This document shows positions 53,855 to 62,075 of a stretch of 64,000 nt of DNA, in pieces (position 1 is the stretch's first letter; the number at the start of each line of letters is the position of its first letter). The DNA is taken from positions 62,001 through 126,000 of the forward strand of contig DAOUDW010000046.1 of the NCBI GenBank assembly GCA_034430895.1, given 5' to 3'. This stretch comes from WVZH01 sp034430895. Lineage in GTDB: Bacteria > Chloroflexota > Anaerolineae > Anaerolineales > E44-bin32. The translations under genes were made by a program, and so were the position numbers. Under the pieces are notes generated by a model. It searched no databases. It saw nothing but the letters and a program-made list of their open reading frames with translations, and had not been told where the DNA came from.

Positions 53855-54109
53855 CTACTTGTCCAATATTGAAGTGGAATTTAAGGAAATCGGATTCTTG
53901 CTGGGCGAAACCACTAACTCAATTCGATACCTGTATCTTGGATATTCCATTTCCAGTTTAGAGTACCTATTCCTTACTGCGCGATTATAGCTGGCCTCGG
54001 ATGAATAGGCATTCCTCTCGATTATTTCACGATGCGCCGTTCGCCCATCCTTGTTAGTCACAATTAGATGTACTACCCCATTTGGGTTAGAATTCCTATC
54101 ACGACTCAT
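53855..54109 (-). CDS. 84-residue unknown protein coupled to RelA/SpoT-domain gene
   Basis: The ATG at 54109 overlaps the stop of the upstream gene as ATGA, so translation is coupled. The protein is small and polar, without a signal or membrane helix: MSRDRNSNPNGVVHLIVTNK, then DGRTAHREIIERNAYSSEAS, NRYSKLEMEYPRYRYRIELV and a C-terminal Ser-rich tail. I do not recognise it. Its position makes it a candidate antitoxin, immunity or adaptor partner of the RelA/SpoT-domain protein. A plus-strand open frame overlaps it (53682-53990) but looks less like a gene. Confidence 0.6.
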   Translation of the reverse strand: MSRDRNSNPNGVVHLIVTNKDGRTAHREIIERNAYSSEASYNRAVRNRYSKLEMEYPRYRYRIELVVSPSKNPISLNSTSILDK

Positions 54110-54777
54110 TTCTTCATTCCCACCTTTTGTCTCCATCGATCAAACTCATCAAGGACCTGACTCCCTAGTATATCCGCCGCGTGTAAGTTAAACCCAAGTT
54201 CACTTATCTTCCCTTCGATCACTGGAGGCAACCTGCGATTCTTTTTATAACTGCGAACTACTTTATAAATAGGATGTGCCCACTTCGTCCAGGAATTCTG
54301 CAAGGATGTTAGGATTTGAACTTCTGCCTGTATTTTACCATGTCGAGGTAAGTCTAAGATCACATCCAGATGGCAATAGGCGTGATACCCACTCTCTCTT
54401 GCTACGTTATATTCTGGAGGATTTTTGTGAATCCAATCAGGAAAGTCAATCAATCGCTTGGTCATGATATCTGCATGGCCAAGATGATCTACCACCATCC
54501 GAACACCGACAAGATCGTTAATATACTTCTCAATATCTTCCAATGTATTGACACGTCTTATTTTCCTTCTATTCAACTTATCAATGATACTATCTCTCTC
54601 TTTTACCCGGCTTGTCAAACGGCTTCCAAGATCTTTTTCCTTGCTATACAAAACCGAGGATTCAAGCTCGCATAGAAGAATCAGCAAACATTGCTTCTGA
54701 CATTTCCAATACTTTGAAGGAGGAAGTTGAAGAACTGACAATTCTTTTCTTAGAGCCCTAGGAATACTTACACCCAT
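54106..54777 (-). CDS. RelA/SpoT-domain protein (possible toxSAS-like alarmone or nucleotide transferase)
   Basis: The product is 223 residues; GGGGGAA precedes the ATG. Synthetase-type motifs are present: SRVKERDSIIDKL (56-68), NDLVGVRMVV (87-96), ESGYHAYCHLDV (128-139), and AEVQILTSLQNSW (151-163) with KWAHPIYK. Compared with RelQ/RelA, GYRSYH is GYHAYCH, EIQIRT is EVQILT, and the Glu before the final His is Ala. Activity may therefore be altered (pppGpp, ppApp or tRNA pyrophosphorylation as in toxSAS toxins) or lost. There is no hydrolase domain. It lies in an AT-rich islet and is coupled to an 84-residue unknown. Confidence 0.8.
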   Translation of the reverse strand: MGVSIPRALRKELSVLQLPPSKYWKCQKQCLLILLCELESSVLYSKEKDLGSRLTSRVKERDSIIDKLNRRKIRRVNTLEDIEKYINDLVGVRMVVDHLGHADIMTKRLIDFPDWIHKNPPEYNVARESGYHAYCHLDVILDLPRHGKIQAEVQILTSLQNSWTKWAHPIYKVVRSYKKNRRLPPVIEGKISELGFNLHAADILGSQVLDEFDRWRQKVGMKK

Positions 54778-54968
54778 ATTTCCCCCATCGGTAAATTGAA
54801 ATTGTACGTACTAAGTATATGTTTAAAGGCCTGATTCTACAATCGCGACAGGATTGCGAACAAATCTAGCACGATACATCAGGTTATAAGACCGCAATCT
54901 AATAAAACTGTTAAATATCTACCTGCCGATTGGATTTAAACAGCATCCAGTAGAAAGTCATCCGATTC

Positions 54969-56552
54969 TCAAGGTCGAATTTCTACGATAACCCCGTTCT
55001 CCGCCCAGTTATACAACTCCTCTGCGTCGTCCAAATCGAGAATGATGCATCCGAATGAAGCCGGCCGCCCCAAAACATCCGCCCACAATCTTCGCCCACT
55101 GGATAGCAGCGGCAGGCCGTGAATTCCATTCAGGAGATCCGGCGTGGCATAGTAAATTCCCATAAAATGCGGCATGTAGAGATCCCAAATCGAAGCGTAG
55201 GCATTGAGTTCGTGCGTCATCACCTGGAAGATGCCAGGCATCGTCGGAGACGAATCGATCCCCGTGCTGACAACATATTCGCGGAACAATTCGCCATCCT
55301 GGTAGATCCACATATGCTGTTCGCTGATGCTGATCTCGATCCGTTTGCCCATAACAACGGGTAATTCCAACAACGAGTCTTTGGGTGGTACGGTCAAGGT
55401 CTCACCGACCCGCAAACCCCGCCGTGAAAGCATCGGATTCTCCTCCAGTAATTTCCAGAACGGCATCGAGACTTTAAAACCAATTGAGACCAGATTGTCT
55501 CCGGAGACGATAACGTAACTCGTCGGCAGATAGTGGACCAAAATGGGATCGGAAGATTGTCCCTCGAGCGCCTCCTCCAAAACCTTTTGCGCCGCTTCAA
55601 AGTCGATACTGCGTTCTTCACCCAAGGATTCATCCAACCCCTGGAGGTAGGCAGCGATTTCCTGCGCATCGATATCCACCGCTATACTCGAGGCTCCACG
55701 CTCCAAAGCAAGCCAGGAATCGATCGTCTCGCGATCGGACGTCCACTGGAAATGCTCATCCGTCACAGGATCATAAGCACTCAGATTGACTTCTGCCTCC
55801 AACATCATTTCAAGTGAGGTCGCTGTTTCTGAAGCATCGACGATCTCAGGATCATTGGGAACCGTGACGAGCTGTATCAAGCGATACTCCATTAAGATCG
55901 AAGATGGATCATCTTTGAGCAATGCGAGGCTGGCATCCACATCCAACACCCAACCGGAACGCCCCGCTTGATAGGTGACCTCTCCACCCTGGACTGACAA
56001 CTGCGCTTCAGCCGAGGGTATTTCGACGATTTCCGCCCAGGCTGCAAGCCCGGTACGTGCCGTTTCATCGTCCAGGAGCACCCAGGGCAGTAGATCCATC
56101 GGTTTCTGAAAGCCGCGCAGCCAGGTACCGATCCCCTTGAACAACCCCTCTCCCCGGCCTACAGTGAAAGCTCGCATCGCCGTTGCTTGTGCATCGACTC
56201 CCAAGCCGAATTCGGCCGGTGTAACAAGCCATGCTCGATCGGCATTCGAACTATCAATAGCCGTTAATCGCAACTCTTGATTCCACACCCGATCCAATTC
56301 CCGCGCCGCTCTCTCCAGGCTCATACCTTCCAGCGGCATCCCTCCTACCGAAACACCCGGCATGATTTGCGCCGACATCTGGCAGGTAAAATACCCCACG
56401 AGTACAATCGTGAAGAAGACAAGCAGTAGAACCGCCAAGATCAATATGAGCCAACGTGCCGTCTTCGACACCCTCGGTGGGAGGTTGCGGATGGAAAACC
56501 GCCTGGACATCTGTTTCGTCGCTGACTTCCTCGTCGTTTCCATAAAACCCAT
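54969..56552 (-). CDS. L,D-transpeptidase (YkuD) with VanW/PG-binding-like N-terminal region
   Basis: The product is 527 residues. One N-terminal membrane helix (ARWLILILAVLLLVFFTIV) anchors it outside. Then comes a repeated peptidoglycan-binding-type region (GVSVGGMPLEGMSLERAARE, VTYQAGRSGWVLDVDASLAL) and a LysM-like segment (YVIVSGDNLVSIGFKVSMPF). The C-terminal YkuD domain has ISEQHMWIYQDGELFREYVV, the His in GIHGLP and the catalytic Cys in ASFGCIILDLDD (about 502). It cross-links or anchors the cell wall through 3-3 bonds. The start at 56552 has GGTGAG close upstream; the ATG at 56543 is possible. Confidence 0.9.
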   Translation of the reverse strand: MGFMETTRKSATKQMSRRFSIRNLPPRVSKTARWLILILAVLLLVFFTIVLVGYFTCQMSAQIMPGVSVGGMPLEGMSLERAARELDRVWNQELRLTAIDSSNADRAWLVTPAEFGLGVDAQATAMRAFTVGRGEGLFKGIGTWLRGFQKPMDLLPWVLLDDETARTGLAAWAEIVEIPSAEAQLSVQGGEVTYQAGRSGWVLDVDASLALLKDDPSSILMEYRLIQLVTVPNDPEIVDASETATSLEMMLEAEVNLSAYDPVTDEHFQWTSDRETIDSWLALERGASSIAVDIDAQEIAAYLQGLDESLGEERSIDFEAAQKVLEEALEGQSSDPILVHYLPTSYVIVSGDNLVSIGFKVSMPFWKLLEENPMLSRRGLRVGETLTVPPKDSLLELPVVMGKRIEISISEQHMWIYQDGELFREYVVSTGIDSSPTMPGIFQVMTHELNAYASIWDLYMPHFMGIYYATPDLLNGIHGLPLLSSGRRLWADVLGRPASFGCIILDLDDAEELYNWAENGVIVEIRP

Positions 56553-56687
56553 TTCTCACCCGTTACAACCCTGCCGCAGCAGCATTGGTATGGGCACTTT
56601 CAACTGTGGAATCAAATCCTTATCCATAGCGGATGCAAAATCGCTGCCAAGCGAGGGACAATTTAATAAGCTGTAATTTATGGACGA

Positions 56688-57953
56688 TCAATCGGATTCA
56701 TTGGCTGACAGAGGATTGGTTTTCCGGCGAGGTTTACCGCCCTTACCGAGCTTCTCCTGATACATTTGTTGATCGGCGACTTTTAACGCACCGGTGAGTG
56801 AACCACCAGGCATGATCGTGGCGGAACCAAAAGAAAGCGAAAGGGGATTGTCTTGGTTTTCGGAATTATGAAGCTTGACTTCCGCACGCAATCGTTCAAG
56901 CGCCAAGTTGACGACGTTTTCATCTGCGTTGGTAAGCAAAACAGCAAACTCGTCGCCCCCAATTCTGGCGACAATATCATCGGCGCGAAATATTTTTTTA
57001 AGGACTGCAGCTGAGCGGCGCACCACTTCATCCCCCGCTTCATGACCATGTGTGTCGTTGATCACTTTGAGATCATCAATATCGACCATCACCACACTGA
57101 TGGGAAAATGCTCATCGCGTTCCAGACGAGCCAATTCTTCTTCAAAACACCCCCTATTATACAAGCCGGTGAGTGCATCGTGCATGCTCATGTAACGTAG
57201 TCGTTCTTCTGTCTTTTTTCGGGAGGTAATATCCGTCATGACCGCCATGGATCCGATGTGCTTATTTCTATTAAAAAGTACCGATCCGCTGACCAGGACG
57301 GGAACCCGTGTGCCATCTTTGCGTAGGAGTTCAACTTCATAGCGATCCGAGTCCACCCCTTGGCGCCGACGTTCGTTTGCCGCATCTACGATGCACTGTT
57401 GGTCGACGGGCAGAAACTCTGACCAGTGTTTCCCCAGCATTTCCTCCTTTGAGTACCCGATGAGTTTCTCCATGGCCGGATTGACGTAGGTTATCCTTTC
57501 GTTTTCATCGTCGACGACGATCCCCTCCATCATACGTTGGACGATGGTTTCGTGGAACTCCTTGAGTTGTCGCAACTCGACTTCTGCCGTTCGCTTCTCC
57601 ACTGCGCGTCGAAGTGTGAGCAGCAGCTGTTCAACATCGTAAGGTTTTTCGAGATAGCTAAAAGCTCCCAAGTTGATCGCTTCGATGGCCGTTTCGCTTG
57701 ATGTATGACCAGTGATCATGATGCATTCCGTCGTAGGAAATTGCTTTCGAATTTTGGCCATTAAATCCAAACCAGACATGTCCTCCATCTTTAAATCAAT
57801 GAGTGCCACCGCTGGGACGTCGCTTTCCAGGGAGACCAGCGCCGATGTCCCGCAGGATACGGAAATCGGCCGATAGCCTTTCGTTCGCAGGATATCCTCG
57901 AGTGTTCGACGCAAATTCTGATCGTCGTCTACGATAAGAATGGTTTCTTCCAT
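56688..57953 (-). CDS. REC-PAS-GGDEF response regulator / diguanylate cyclase
   Basis: The product is 421 residues from the ATG at 57953, with AGGA upstream. A receiver domain is at 1-115 (ILIVDDDQNLRRTL, phospho-acceptor Asp in ALIDLKMEDMSG, Lys in FSYLEKPYDV). A PAS domain is at about 135-245 (IVVDDENERITYVNPAMEKL, RKDGTRVPVLVSG). The GGDEF domain is at 250-400 with DALTGLYNRGCFEE, an intact RIGGDEFAVLL and an I-site RADD upstream. It should make c-di-GMP from GTP with product inhibition. No partner kinase is adjacent. Confidence 0.92.
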   Translation of the reverse strand: MEETILIVDDDQNLRRTLEDILRTKGYRPISVSCGTSALVSLESDVPAVALIDLKMEDMSGLDLMAKIRKQFPTTECIMITGHTSSETAIEAINLGAFSYLEKPYDVEQLLLTLRRAVEKRTAEVELRQLKEFHETIVQRMMEGIVVDDENERITYVNPAMEKLIGYSKEEMLGKHWSEFLPVDQQCIVDAANERRRQGVDSDRYEVELLRKDGTRVPVLVSGSVLFNRNKHIGSMAVMTDITSRKKTEERLRYMSMHDALTGLYNRGCFEEELARLERDEHFPISVVMVDIDDLKVINDTHGHEAGDEVVRRSAAVLKKIFRADDIVARIGGDEFAVLLTNADENVVNLALERLRAEVKLHNSENQDNPLSLSFGSATIMPGGSLTGALKVADQQMYQEKLGKGGKPRRKTNPLSANESD

Positions 57954-58135
57954 TTTTTCCTGCACCACAGATTCGATGGCCTCGGAGTGCTCCTGATGAA
58001 ATATCTAACTAATACGTCTAACAACTGCCGTCGATTCTTCAACTGTATGAGTGATGAAAGAACGTGGTTGCGTTCAGTGAAGGAGTTATATGGAAGTTGT
58101 GTCGAATCGAGTTAAATATTACGTAACTGACTATA

Positions 58136-61096
58136 TCATGTTTCGTTTCGAAAACGCAGTGCCTTAGCAAAAACTTCAATGGGATGAAGCGCTAGTCGTC
58201 CTGTCGTGTGTTCGATTTGTTCCCGACATGATGTCCCCGCTGCACAAATTATCGTTTCCCCATCAGCACTACGGATCGCAGGCGCAAGGTACATCTCCGC
58301 CACTTGGATCGAGAGATCGTAGTGCTCCTTTTCATACCCAAAGCTTCCGGCCATTCCACAGCAACCGGATTCGATCTCTTCCACCGAGCAATTGGGAATC
58401 AGCCCAAGCATTCGATGCGTCCCCTCGGTCCCGAAACTCGCTTTTTGCTGGCAGTGACCGTGAAACAACACATGCCGCGGTGTTGCATCGAAATCGAAAT
58501 CGAGATCACCATTTTCTGCAAGCTGTGCAATATACTCATCCAAAAGCATGGTTACATCGGCGACAGCCTCCGCCTCTTCCCCAGGAACCAGATCCGGATA
58601 CTCATCGACCAGCATGGCCATACAGCTCGGCTCGCAGCCTACGATGGGAATGCCGCGCGCGGCATATGGAGCGAGCAAGCGTATGTTGTGTTGCGCCAAT
58701 TTCCTGGCTTCACCCAAAAAACCTTTTGATACCGCCGGCCGCCCGCAGCAGACGCGATCGGCGAGGATGATCGGCTCGCAACCCGCGGCTTCGAGTACCC
58801 GAATGGCCGCCTCCCCAATTCGCGGTGAGTTGTGTTCCATGAAGGTGTCATGGAAGAACACGACCTGCTTCAAAGTTGCCGCTGTCGGATCGTCGTATTG
58901 CGTTTTACGCCGTTGATACCAGCGGCTGAAAGATTGATGGGCATAACGAGGCAAGGAGCGTGCTTTATGTACGCCCAAGATGGTCAAAAACCACTTTCCC
59001 GGTCCGCGCATGACGAGGTTGACGAGCGGCGCAAAAGGCTGCGCCAGTTTACTCAAGGTGGCGAAATGGGCGAACAACCGCGAGCGCAGCGGAGGCCGGT
59101 GCTTCTGAAAATACTGGTAGAGGAACTCGGCTTTGAGTTTCGCCATGTCGACTGCGGAGGGGCACTCTGAAGTGCAGGCGTGGCATGAGAGACAAAGATC
59201 GAGGACATCGTACACTTCTTTAGAAGTCATGCCCTCCGGTCCAAGCAAACCCATCATAGCCGCTCGAAGCGCATTTGCCCGGCCGCGCGTACTGTGGGCT
59301 TCATCTCGTGTGGCTTGGAAAGTTGGGCACATGCCGCCCTCTTCCAACTGGCGGCAGACACCGGCGCCGTTGCACATCTCCACAGCCCCCGCGAATCCAC
59401 CGTCCTTCCGGAAGTGAAAAATCGTAGATTGCGGTTCGTAAGGCGTGGCGTAATCGCTTCCGTAACGCAGCATGCTTTCATCGTCCATCTTGGGGACATC
59501 GACGATTTTCCCCGGGTTCATTAAACCGTGTGGATCGAAGGTCTGTTTAAGTTCGCGAAATGCCTGGGTCAGTTCGGATCCGAAGAGCTTCTCGGAAAAC
59601 TCTCCGCGCGAGAAACCCTCCCCATGCTCCCCACTTGTCGTGCCCGAGTACGAAATCACCAACTCACAGGATTTTTCTGCTATCTGCCGCATTTGGGAAA
59701 TACCTGTTTTTGTTTTTAGATCGATCATGGGTCGTAAGTGCATGCATCCGGCGCTGGCATGTGCGTAGATCGCCATCTGGCCGACACCAAGGCTGTGAGC
59801 AAAATCATCGATTTGTAGCACATAATCAGCCAGATGCTCCACAGGTACAGCAGCATCTTCGATGAAAGGGATGGGTTTGGCATCGCCACGCATACTCATC
59901 AAGATTCCCAGACCGGCCTTACGCGTTTGCCAAACGAGATCCTGTTGCGCAGGATCGGAAATGATCACCAGCGAACCCGTATGGTTCAATTGACTCAATT
60001 TCACTCGCAAACGTTCGACGCCCGCATCCAGCTCTACCTCGTTTTCACCGGCGTATTCGACGACCAACACCATCTGCGGATCGCCCTCGATAAAGGGGAG
60101 CATTTTGCGATATTCGCTTCGTGTTCGAGTCAGATCAATCAACATCTTATCGATCGCCTCGATGGCTGCTGGCTGTGTTTCGAGCAAGAGCGGCACAGCT
60201 TCAAGTGCAGCACGGACGTCGGAAAAATGGACCAGAGTCAATCGCTTTACTTTTGGCAGGGGCACAAGATTGAGGGTCAACTCCGTCATCACACCCAACG
60301 TTCCTTCAGCCCCGACGATTAACTTCGCCAGGTTGGGTCTGTTCTCATCTACCAGGTGATTCAAGTTGTACCCGGCGACGCTGCGAAACGTGCCGGGAAA
60401 ACGCGCTTTGATCTCGGCTGCATATCGATCGAGAATCGCGGGGACTTCACGGTAAACGGAGCCCTCGATCCCGACTCTTCGGGAATAAATCTCCCAATTC
60501 TCTAAACTCGATTGGCCAAAGCATACTTGCTTTGCATCAGCGAGAACGACATCCATCTCAGCGATATGATCCACAGCCAAACCGTAGAGTATGGAGTGTG
60601 CCCCTGAAGCGTTGTTCCCGAGAACACCACCCATCGTCGCCCGTTCGTCGCTGGCCGGATCGGGACCATACATCAAACCATACGACTCGAGATACTTGTT
60701 GAGTTTTCCCAAGGTGATACCGGGTTGGATACACACCGTGCGAACTGCCGGATCGACGTGGAGAACGCCGTCCATGTGATACGAGAAATCCAGGATCAAG
60801 GCCCGTCCCACGGTCTGTCCTGCGAGGCTGCTGCCGCCTCCCCGCGGCAAAATCGGAATCCCGTGCTTCCCCGCCACCTCGACTGCAGCGATGACTTCAT
60901 CCGCATCCTGGGGCATCACCACACCGTAGGGCATTATTTGATAAATGCTGGAATCGGTGCTGTAGAGCAGACGCGTCATACGGTCGAAGGAGGCATCCTT
61001 CACGACACCTTTTAATTCCTGAATGAACTCCTGGCTTGCTTCAAAATCGTGGTCTCGAATCATGTCCTCTCTACTCATAAAGCCGGAGGCAGTCAT
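58136..61096 (-). CDS. YdiJ-like FAD/iron-sulfur dehydrogenase (fused GlcD and GlpC-type modules)
   Basis: The product is 986 residues. GGGAGG precedes the ATG at 61096. The N-terminus has an FAD_binding_4 domain (MPQDADEVIAAVEVAGKHGI, PILPRGGGSSLAGQTVG, GVLGNNASGAHSILYG), then a FAD-oxidase C domain (TLGVMTELTLNLVPLPKV, GTTSGEHGEGFSRGEF). Next are ferredoxin-like Cys motifs (CNGAGVCRQL and CLSCHACTSECPSAVDMAKL). The C-terminus has CCG cysteine-rich domains (VCCGRPAVSKGFLGEARKLA, LFHGHCQQK, SGCCGMAGSFGYEKEHYDLS). It oxidises a D-2-hydroxyacid such as D-lactate or D-2-hydroxyglutarate; E. coli YdiJ acts on the latter. The gene is divergent from phoB. Confidence 0.92.
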   Translation of the reverse strand: MTASGFMSREDMIRDHDFEASQEFIQELKGVVKDASFDRMTRLLYSTDSSIYQIMPYGVVMPQDADEVIAAVEVAGKHGIPILPRGGGSSLAGQTVGRALILDFSYHMDGVLHVDPAVRTVCIQPGITLGKLNKYLESYGLMYGPDPASDERATMGGVLGNNASGAHSILYGLAVDHIAEMDVVLADAKQVCFGQSSLENWEIYSRRVGIEGSVYREVPAILDRYAAEIKARFPGTFRSVAGYNLNHLVDENRPNLAKLIVGAEGTLGVMTELTLNLVPLPKVKRLTLVHFSDVRAALEAVPLLLETQPAAIEAIDKMLIDLTRTRSEYRKMLPFIEGDPQMVLVVEYAGENEVELDAGVERLRVKLSQLNHTGSLVIISDPAQQDLVWQTRKAGLGILMSMRGDAKPIPFIEDAAVPVEHLADYVLQIDDFAHSLGVGQMAIYAHASAGCMHLRPMIDLKTKTGISQMRQIAEKSCELVISYSGTTSGEHGEGFSRGEFSEKLFGSELTQAFRELKQTFDPHGLMNPGKIVDVPKMDDESMLRYGSDYATPYEPQSTIFHFRKDGGFAGAVEMCNGAGVCRQLEEGGMCPTFQATRDEAHSTRGRANALRAAMMGLLGPEGMTSKEVYDVLDLCLSCHACTSECPSAVDMAKLKAEFLYQYFQKHRPPLRSRLFAHFATLSKLAQPFAPLVNLVMRGPGKWFLTILGVHKARSLPRYAHQSFSRWYQRRKTQYDDPTAATLKQVVFFHDTFMEHNSPRIGEAAIRVLEAAGCEPIILADRVCCGRPAVSKGFLGEARKLAQHNIRLLAPYAARGIPIVGCEPSCMAMLVDEYPDLVPGEEAEAVADVTMLLDEYIAQLAENGDLDFDFDATPRHVLFHGHCQQKASFGTEGTHRMLGLIPNCSVEEIESGCCGMAGSFGYEKEHYDLSIQVAEMYLAPAIRSADGETIICAAGTSCREQIEHTTGRLALHPIEVFAKALRFRNET

Positions 61097-61120
61097 CTGC
61101 CTCCCTTTTAATTTCGTATT

Positions 61121-61148
61121 TTGCTTTAAAATAAGATACTGCTATTCT
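61121..61148 (+). promoter_or_regulatory. Possible promoter for the two-component pair
   Basis: TTGCTT (61121-61126) and TATTCT (61143-61148) are spaced 16 bases, upstream of the response-regulator gene at 61264. The match is moderate. Confidence 0.3.
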
Positions 61149-61263
61149 AACCGATGTATAGCTCATGCAGGGATATACCGGTGACTCTCTCCTGGCCTGA
61201 AAACACCACATTCCTGCCACAGATACGTGTTTACAATCGATCGTAGCGAGGTGAATCTCTTCC

Positions 61264-61950
61264 ATGCCGCAAACGATTCTGGTTGTGGATGACGAACCAG
61301 CGATTCTCGAGTTGTTAAGTTACAACCTCGAGAAAGCGCACTATCACGTACTCGTGGCGCGTGACGGAATAGAAGCGCTGCAGATCGCTCGCCAGCAAAG
61401 CCCTGATCTGATCGTCCTCGATTTGATGCTGCCCGGAATGGATGGCCTCGAAGTGTGCCGCGAAATCCGCAAGGCAGCTGATGTGCCCATCATCATGCTT
61501 ACAGCGCGCGGCGAAGAGGTGGATCGCGTCGTCGGCCTTGAATTGGGGGCCGATGATTATGTCGTCAAGCCTTTCAGCGTTCGGGAACTCATGGCGCGCA
61601 TCAAGACTGTGCTGCGTCGTGTCCAAACTCCCACACCGTTGACAGACGATACGTTAAAAGTAGGCGAATTGACTCTTCATCCCCAGCAGCACGAAGTCTT
61701 ATGGGGGCAAACCCCCATCGAACTTACCCCACTGGAGTTCGATCTGCTGGAGACGTTTTTACGCCATGCAGGCCAGGTGCTGACACGCGAACAACTTCTC
61801 AGCCAGGTGTGGGGCTATGATTACCATGGTGATGCGCGCGTCGTGGACAGCGCCATCAAACGCCTGCGCGCCCGTTTGCGTCAAGCTGGCGCCGGCACCA
61901 CACTGATCAACACCATACGAGGCGTTGGATATCGATTAGAACGAAAATGA
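61264..61950 (+). CDS. phoB: OmpR/PhoB-family response regulator
   Basis: The product is 228 residues. The receiver has ILVVDDEPAILELL, phospho-acceptor D53 in LIVLDLMLPGMDG, the Thr in IIMLTARG and the Lys in DDYVVKPF. The winged-helix DNA-binding domain is typical: ELTPLEFDLLETFLRHAGQV, LTREQLLSQVWGYDYHGDAR, VVDSAIKRLRARL. Pairing with a PhoR-type kinase (126 bases downstream) and a Pho-box-like repeat before that kinase support a PhoB name, but the stimulus is inferred. GAGGTGA lies 11 bases before the ATG. Confidence 0.88.
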   Translation: MPQTILVVDDEPAILELLSYNLEKAHYHVLVARDGIEALQIARQQSPDLIVLDLMLPGMDGLEVCREIRKAADVPIIMLTARGEEVDRVVGLELGADDYVVKPFSVRELMARIKTVLRRVQTPTPLTDDTLKVGELTLHPQQHEVLWGQTPIELTPLEFDLLETFLRHAGQVLTREQLLSQVWGYDYHGDARVVDSAIKRLRARLRQAGAGTTLINTIRGVGYRLERK

Positions 61951-62030
61951 GTACCCATCATCCCATTCGTCCGATACGCATATGACCTCGTTCTCGACAA
62001 GGAAGCCCAGTATAAAATCATGCCAAAATC

Positions 62031-62052
62031 ATCTGACACAAATCTGACACAC
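62031..62052 (+). promoter_or_regulatory. Pho-box-like direct repeat before the kinase gene
   Basis: CTGACAC-AAAT-CTGACAC (core at 62033-62050) gives two identical 7-mers with a 4-base gap. The E. coli Pho box (CTGTCAT, 4 bases, CTGTCAT) has the same geometry and a similar core. TACACT at 62061-62066 follows after 10 bases, the usual Pho-box-to--10 distance. Transcription would then begin a few bases from the ATG at 62076. Confidence 0.55.
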
Positions 62053-62075
62053 GCCGTAGCTACACTATAGGTCCA

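Noticed and set aside
53682..53990. Plus-strand ORF of 102 codons
   Set aside because: It has no Shine-Dalgarno, and it lies antisense to the coupled 84-residue gene, which has the better support from its ATGA overlap.
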